Assembly: GCF_036325985.1 (NCBI RefSeq)
Contig: NZ_JAUHLI010000035.1
Span: 1 to 10,091 of the forward strand
Source: Alkalimonas cellulosilytica
GTDB lineage: Bacteria; Pseudomonadota; Gammaproteobacteria; Enterobacterales; Alteromonadaceae
Length of the DNA stretch: 10,091 nt
Direction of reading: 5' to 3'
The position numbers and the translations under genes are program-made. Within the stretch, counting starts at the first letter, position 1. Each line of letters opens with the position of its first letter. Below the pieces are notes generated by a model. It was not told the DNA's origin and ran no database searches. It saw nothing but the letters and a program-made list of their open reading frames with translations. Shown here in pieces: positions 7,236 to 10,091 of the stretch.

Positions 7236-7405
7236 TTAATCCTCACTGTCGTGAGATCGTATCTCCGGAGTTTTATCCTCTGAACATGCTTGCTCTGGCT
7301 TCGATGAAATTGTCGAAGACGATGTTTTCTGACTGGCTCCGCTTTCTCTCTCTTTTCCTGCTCCAGTGTTCGGAGCAACCGCCACATCATGAACACAAAT
7401 GATGG
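7236..7405 (-). pseudogene. Decayed copy of the small SFVFMM membrane protein family
   Basis: Read on the minus strand, residues SFVFMMWRLLRTLEQEKREK match the two intact copies at 8242-8460 and 8679-8894. After K-A-E the homology jumps frame: the other frame reads SQKTSSSTISSKPEQACSED and then TPEIRSHDSED, parallel to PPEIRSHDREI of the 8242-8460 copy, and stops at 7236-7238. One indel near 7330-7340 therefore breaks it. The N-terminal half of the transmembrane helix (MLNGYEIGMLL in the relative) is absent; upstream of about 7405 the DNA is the 15-bp repeat array instead. It is truncated and frameshifted, so no normal product is expected. Confidence 0.75.
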
Positions 7406-7408
7406 CAT

Positions 7409-7466
7409 CATGCTGTTTATGAGCGCTTTTATGCTATTTATGAGAGGTTTCCATGCTGCCAATGTG
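7409..7466 (+). repeat. Iteron-like repeats, left block (3 copies)
   Basis: Copies start at 7409 (exact consensus), 7430 (2 mismatches) and 7452 (4 mismatches), at 21- and 22-bp intervals, all in plus orientation. They overlap the position where the missing N-terminus of the decayed membrane-protein copy would be. Confidence 0.8.
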
Positions 7467-7472
7467 AATCCT

Positions 7473-7481
7473 TTATCCACA
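7473..7481 (+). promoter_or_regulatory. DnaA box TTATCCACA
   Basis: An exact match to the high-affinity DnaA binding consensus TTATNCACA, placed in the 22-bp gap between the left and middle repeat blocks. A single 9-mer can occur by chance, but its placement in the array and the second box at 7820 raise confidence. Confidence 0.7.
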
Positions 7482-7488
7482 GAGCGAT

Positions 7489-7569
7489 CTCATAGATCGC
7501 ATGGAGATCTCTCACAGACAGCATGCTTTATTCTCATAGACTACATGATTTGATCTCATAAACAGCATG
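7489..7569 (-). repeat. Iteron-like repeats, middle block (4 copies at exact 22-bp period)
   Basis: Copies at 7489, 7511, 7533 and 7555 read CTCATAGATCGCATG, CTCACAGACAGCATG, CTCATAGACTACATG and CTCATAAACAGCATG. All start exactly 22 bp apart, two helical turns, so bound proteins would lie on one face of the DNA. The last is the exact reverse complement of the copy at 7409. The 7-bp spacers between copies are not conserved, so the 15-mer itself is under constraint. GATC sites at 7486, 7495, 7506 and 7552 lie in or beside the copies. Confidence 0.88.
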
Positions 7570-7765
7570 GGCCGAAATGTGAACTAAAAACTTAAAATAA
7601 TGTTAAATTACGCGCAATTCTTTAGGGAAATTTTTTTAAACCAGAGGAATGTACCACCTAATAGAATTTGGCCTCTCCAATTTCGCCTCCCAAAAAAATT
7701 CTGCAAACAGTTCAAAAGCAGACAATTTTAAAATAGCCCAATAAAAACAATTAGATAAGGAACTT
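7570..7765. other. AT-rich stretch between repeat blocks
   Basis: No gene is seen. It is rich in A- and T-runs (for example AAATTTTTTTAAA around 7628-7640), lies directly beside the four phased repeats, and could serve as the unwinding region of the putative origin. Confidence 0.5.
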
Positions 7766-7852
7766 CATGCTTTTTATGTGCACCTAAAAACAAAATCATG
7801 CTTTTTATGAGAGCTGCAATTATGCACAGAACCAAACCATGCAGTTTATGAG
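7766..7852 (+). repeat. Iteron-like repeats, right block (3 copies)
   Basis: CATGCTTTTTATGTG at 7766, CATGCTTTTTATGAG at 7797 and CATGCAGTTTATGAG at 7838, with 2, 1 and 1 mismatches to the consensus, at intervals of 31 and 41 bp (about three and four helical turns). The second DnaA box lies between the last two. Bases 7845-7866 resemble 7416-7434 beyond the repeat itself (TTTATGAGCG, then TTTTATG), hinting that the outer blocks derive from a duplication. Confidence 0.75.
7820..7828 (+). promoter_or_regulatory. DnaA box TTATGCACA
   Basis: The second exact TTATNCACA match, between repeat copies at 7797 and 7838 and in the same orientation as the box at 7473. Confidence 0.65.
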
Positions 7853-7897
7853 CGTGTTTTTATGACCCTGGTTTTCCATACGAACACCTTAGCTGAG

Positions 7898-8125
7898 TTA
7901 TTCTCTCTCCGCACTTTCAAGATTTACCACGCGTGTTAAATTCCCAGCAGCTGAGATCTGTTCATCAGTTAATGTCTGATCGCTATGCTTTGTCATACTG
8001 ATTTTTGAGCGCTCTTTATCTTGCACACAAAACAAAATATCTCCGACAGCAAAACCTAGCTCGTTACAAAGCTCATCTGGCAGTGGAAGAAAATTACCCT
8101 GCAGAATTTCAATGGTGTACGTCAT
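7898..8125 (-). CDS. Small AbrB/MazE-like (swapped-hairpin) protein, possible antitoxin
   Basis: A 75-aa protein. The N-terminal half MTYTIEILQGNFLPLPDELC, then NELGFAVGDILFCVQD, has the beta-strand, L-P-x-E-L helix, G-F-x-x-G-D strand order of AbrB/MazE/SpoVT DNA-binding domains, in which two chains swap hairpins. The C-terminal half (from about residue 40) is charged and probably flexible (T-L-T-D-E-Q-I-S-A-A-G, ending E-S-A-E-R-E), as in antitoxins that wrap a toxin. AGAGG lies 6 nt before the ATG at 8125. No toxin gene follows: downstream on this strand is the right repeat block, and the next frames are not toxin-like. It may instead be a transcription regulator of the local genes or of the origin-like locus. 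The family call is moderate, since sequence identity in this fold is low. Confidence 0.65.
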   Translation of the reverse strand: MTYTIEILQGNFLPLPDELCNELGFAVGDILFCVQDKERSKISMTKHSDQTLTDEQISAAGNLTRVVNLESAERE

Positions 8126-8241
8126 TATTTGCCTCTTTCTTTAACAATAAATTTGAACTCGACTTACTTGCTATGTCGTTGAAACCTTGCAATCAATCGA
8201 CAGATATTTTCCTTATTGTTGGGATTTAAAAACCTCCCCCA

Positions 8242-8460
8242 TTAAATCTCCCTGTCGTGAGAGCGTATCTCAGGAGGTTTAGCATCTAAATTTGAATCTT
8301 GCTCGGGCGCCGATGAAGTTCTCGGTGACGATGTTTCTGACCGGCGCTGCTCAGCTTTCTCTCGCTTTTCTTGCTCCAGCGCTCGAATCAAACGCAACAT
8401 CATGAAAACAAACGATGCGCCTATCATCAATAACATTCCAATTTCATAGCCATTGAGCAT
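8242..8460 (-). CDS. Small single-pass membrane protein, paralogue A
   Basis: A 72-aa protein. Residues 1-25 (MLNGYEIGMLLMIGASFVFM and on) form one transmembrane helix. Next comes a charged helix RLIRALEQEKREKAE, then a Ser/Pro/acidic tail ending PPEIRSHDREI. It would sit in the inner membrane with the charged part in the cytoplasm. A near-perfect AAGGAGG lies 6 nt upstream of the ATG at 8460, so it is likely translated well. It is a clear paralogue of 8679-8894 and of the broken copy at 7236-7405; helix and charged region are conserved while the tails drift. It is not a family I recognise. AAACCTCC (8230-8237) and GGAGGTTT (8273-8280) could pair around the end of the gene, with a T-run following on the minus strand, a weak terminator candidate. 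Confidence 0.75.
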   Translation of the reverse strand: MLNGYEIGMLLMIGASFVFMMLRLIRALEQEKREKAEQRRSETSSPRTSSAPEQDSNLDAKPPEIRSHDREI

Positions 8461-8537
8461 TGGTATCCTCCTTCAAAGCCGGTGTGGCTGCACGTACAAC
8501 CAGCAAAGCCTTACTAATGAATAATCTACTATTTTTT

Positions 8538-8591
8538 TCAGAGGTTGCCTCTGAATTTAAGTGTCCACTTAGTTTTAGTGGACACTTAAAT
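8538..8591. repeat. Two abutting perfect hairpins
   Basis: TCAGAGG-TTG-CCTCTGA (8538-8554) is immediately followed by a 15-bp perfect inverted repeat, ATTTAAGTGTCCACT (8555-8569) and AGTGGACACTTAAAT (8577-8591), with a 7-nt loop. They lie in the 218-bp gap between the two paralogous membrane genes. Neither is followed by a T-run in a useful direction, so a terminator is unlikely. TGTCCACT...AGTGGACA has the TG...CA ends seen in IS3-family termini, so the 15-bp pair might be two abutting IS ends; an operator is the alternative. Confidence 0.75.
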
Positions 8592-8678
8592 CCACTGTTC
8601 ACATCCATGAACCACATTCAGGCTTCATTGCATACCGAGAAGCGACCAGACAGCCAACAACTGCATATGCAAAGTGAA

Positions 8679-8894
8679 CTACAGCCCTTGGTCATTTCGC
8701 CGCTCTGACGGATCCCGCTGAGCAGATGACAACGGCTCATCTTTGGATGGCTCATCTGTTTGCTCACTGGAGCGCTGTTGCTTTTCAAACTTTTCACGCT
8801 TTTCTTGTTCAAGCGCTCTAAGCAAACGCCACATCATGAATACAAACGATGCGCCAATGGTGACCAACATTGCAATTTCATACCCACTTAGCAT
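8679..8894 (-). CDS. Small single-pass membrane protein, paralogue B
   Basis: A 71-aa protein: MLSGYEIAMLVTIGASFVFM at the start (one transmembrane helix), then the charged segment MWRLLRALEQEKREKFEKQQ, then a polar acidic tail rich in S, E, D and P. The first 36 or so residues are nearly identical to the 8242-8460 product, while the tails are unrelated in detail, suggesting that the membrane anchor and charged helix are what selection keeps. GGGGAG lies 5 nt before the ATG at 8894. It follows the DUF2779 gene on the same strand after a 54-bp gap holding a weak inverted repeat (near 8922-8942). The function is unknown; no signal-peptide cleavage site or lipobox is seen. Confidence 0.72.
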   Translation of the reverse strand: MLSGYEIAMLVTIGASFVFMMWRLLRALEQEKREKFEKQQRSSEQTDEPSKDEPLSSAQRDPSERRNDQGL

Positions 8895-8948
8895 TTCGAC
8901 TCCCCTATCCTGCTCTTCAATACACTCACAACAATGTGTGTAGCCTGT

Positions 8949-10091
8949 CTAAGCGTCATTAAGCATAAATAGCCACCCCTGATAAATCATCACCATCGCC
9001 AGGGTATCGAGCTCGCAGTACTTCAGTAACGCAGTACAAAGCGCCTCGCGTTCATAGTCTGACATTTGTGTGTATTGAAGCTTCCCATAGGCAGTTAACG
9101 CCATAGCGCCGTTATTGAGCTCATTCGACTCACTTAACAGTGCATGGTCATGCTCTGTTGCGTCATCAAAAAGTTTCGGCAATTGCTTGTAAGGATCGCA
9201 AACACCATTCGTTTCTCTGTGCAACCAGGTATGGTTCTGAAAATTCTAACTCGGCATCGTCACTGTGCCATAAACCGGCAAACTGTAAATGCTCTGCAGC
9301 ATCGTGCAACGGGCTAACATTGCCGGTAGCACGTCTTTAATTGAGTTTGAACCACCGGTAACTGGATCATAGTAGTATCCTTTGACCAGCTCCAACATAT
9401 CGACCATCACCCTTTTTCCTTGCCAACCTGGCACGATATCCTTGCTCGATTTTGTAATGGTTTTTATGAAATCAATGAGGCCTGCTTTGTCCTGCTCACC
9501 TGAACGCTCTAACTGAAGCAGAATATGGGTTAACACCGTATTCTCGTGCTTTGAGTAGCAGAAAATGGTCCCCTCATCGCTTGTAAGGGCCTGCTTCAGA
9601 GCTCGAACAAAATCGAAGTTAGGAAAACTCCCAGGAGTCACACCCAAAAACTGAGTTTTATGCTCCACAGTCCCGTTTTCATGAAGGGTATGCTGCGAAA
9701 ATTGAAATGCAATCGTTTCGTATGGCACCATTCCTTTGAAAAAGGGCAATGCTGCGGTGCTGGTTTCAAAATCTATAAAATGAAGTGGGTAGTTGAATTT
9801 GGCTAGCTGTTCGGCCAAGCCTGCCTTGTCCAAATAAACACTTGAGTCGTGATTTTTCACTTTTTCGATCTGCAGCCATTGCCTGGCCAATCCTGTCAGT
9901 GGCGAGGTCATGTCACCATCAAACTTCAAGTCGTCTTGTTCAATTTGGCTAAGCTTTACGATGCCCTGTTTCAAAAAGTCAGCTGTTTTTCGTGAGTTCC
10001 ATAGCGATAGCACCGTGGGCTCTTCGGCCGAAATAGTATCGGTACCAAAATGGGGGTGCCAACAGCTTTCAAAACCACTTTTTAGGCCTTG
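8949..10091 (-). pseudogene. DUF2779 DEDD-type putative nuclease, interrupted by an in-frame TAG (5' partial)
   Basis: The C-terminal part of a DUF2779 protein; the frame is open to the window edge, so the GTG at 10013 is internal. FIDFETSTAALPFF (D codon at 9771-9773) gives exonuclease motif I (D-x-E). IFCYSKHENTVL, then GSNSIKDVLPAML, follow. YCELDTLAMV near the end supplies the motif III Asp. This DEDD-like layout indicates a metal-dependent nuclease fold; the substrate is unknown. At 9246-9248 a TAG falls in frame between P-S and N-F-Q-N-H-T-W-L, and the homologous protein continues unshifted to the TAG at 8949. The lesion is thus a single base substitution, for example from a TTG Leu codon, and it removes motif III from the product. 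It may be a recent pseudogene, a sequencing error, or a readthrough site. The residues before 10013 include an isolated Cys-x-His-x-His segment. Confidence 0.8.

Larger units (their letters stand above)
7409..7852. other. Candidate iteron-type replication origin (oriV-like)
   Basis: Ten copies of a 15-bp repeat (consensus CATGCTGTTTATGAG) occur in three blocks: plus-oriented at 7409, 7430 and 7452; minus-oriented at 7489, 7511, 7533 and 7555; plus-oriented at 7766, 7797 and 7838. Two DnaA boxes matching TTATNCACA lie at 7473-7481 and 7820-7828. Four GATC sites fall within 7486-7555, and 7570-7765 is AT-rich, a possible melting region. Iterons, DnaA boxes, Dam sites and an AT-rich segment together are the known makeup of theta-replicating iteron plasmid origins. 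No Rep initiator gene is found in this window, so activity is unproven. An alternative is a large operator cluster for an unidentified regulator. Confidence 0.65.

Noticed and set aside
7211..7480. Continuous 89-codon minus-strand frame across the decayed gene and left repeats
   Set aside because: Only its middle part is homologous to a real gene; the N-terminal part translates the repeat array and the C-terminal part is out of frame relative to the paralogues.
7409..7852. CRISPR array as explanation of the repeats
   Set aside because: The repeats are only 15 bp, the spacers 6-7 bp in the regular block, and orientation changes between blocks; no cas gene is nearby.
8005..8229. Plus-strand 74-aa frame opposite the AbrB-like gene
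   Set aside because: It is antisense to a gene with a better ribosome site and a recognisable fold, and resembles no protein.

Overview
The window looks like an accessory region of a gammaproteobacterium, possibly of the Alteromonadales type. That guess rests on the general flavour of the UmuC, ParS-like, IS4-family and DUF2779 proteins, not on any species-level match. Base composition is mosaic: the umuC end and the DUF2779 end are moderately GC, while the helicase gene (2627-4675), its downstream spacer and the 7.57-7.76 kb stretch are clearly AT-rich. This fits a patchwork of transferred segments.

Layout. Positions 2-1210 (+) hold umuC, the catalytic subunit of SOS polymerase V, cut at its 5' end by the window edge. 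Positions 1394-1837 (+) encode a ParS/MbcA-type (DUF2384) antitoxin with no RES-domain toxin behind it. A 790-bp spacer follows with little coding potential, one possible 40-aa membrane peptide, a pentanucleotide repeat and a perfect 11-bp hairpin. Positions 2627-4675 (-) encode a UvrD/Rep-like SF1 helicase with an unrecognised N-terminal region. Its upstream flank is occupied by a decayed IS4-family (IS10-like) insertion sequence at about 4777-6096. Next, on the plus strand, come a small stand-alone nucleotidyltransferase (6317-6733), a candidate terminator, and a 49-aa membrane protein (6799-6948).

The most striking part is 7409-7852. Ten copies of a 15-bp repeat (consensus CATGCTGTTTATGAG) lie in three blocks. 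The middle block is spaced at exactly 22 bp. Two consensus DnaA boxes (TTATCCACA and TTATGCACA), a cluster of four GATC sites and an AT-rich stretch lie among them. This is the architecture of an iteron-type plasmid replication origin, yet no Rep gene is in the window. It may be a live origin whose Rep lies outside, or the relic of an integrated plasmid.

Around this origin-like block sit, on the minus strand, a small AbrB/MazE-like protein (7898-8125) and three related copies of a small single-pass membrane protein: two intact (8242-8460, 8679-8894) and one decayed copy (7236-7405) that ends where the repeat array begins. The right edge (8949-10091, minus) carries a DUF2779 DEDD-type putative nuclease gene, cut by the window edge and interrupted by one in-frame TAG.

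No gene in the window obviously forms a multi-gene pathway with another. The ParS-like and AbrB-like proteins both look like antitoxins without visible toxins, which suits an eroded plasmid or genomic island.
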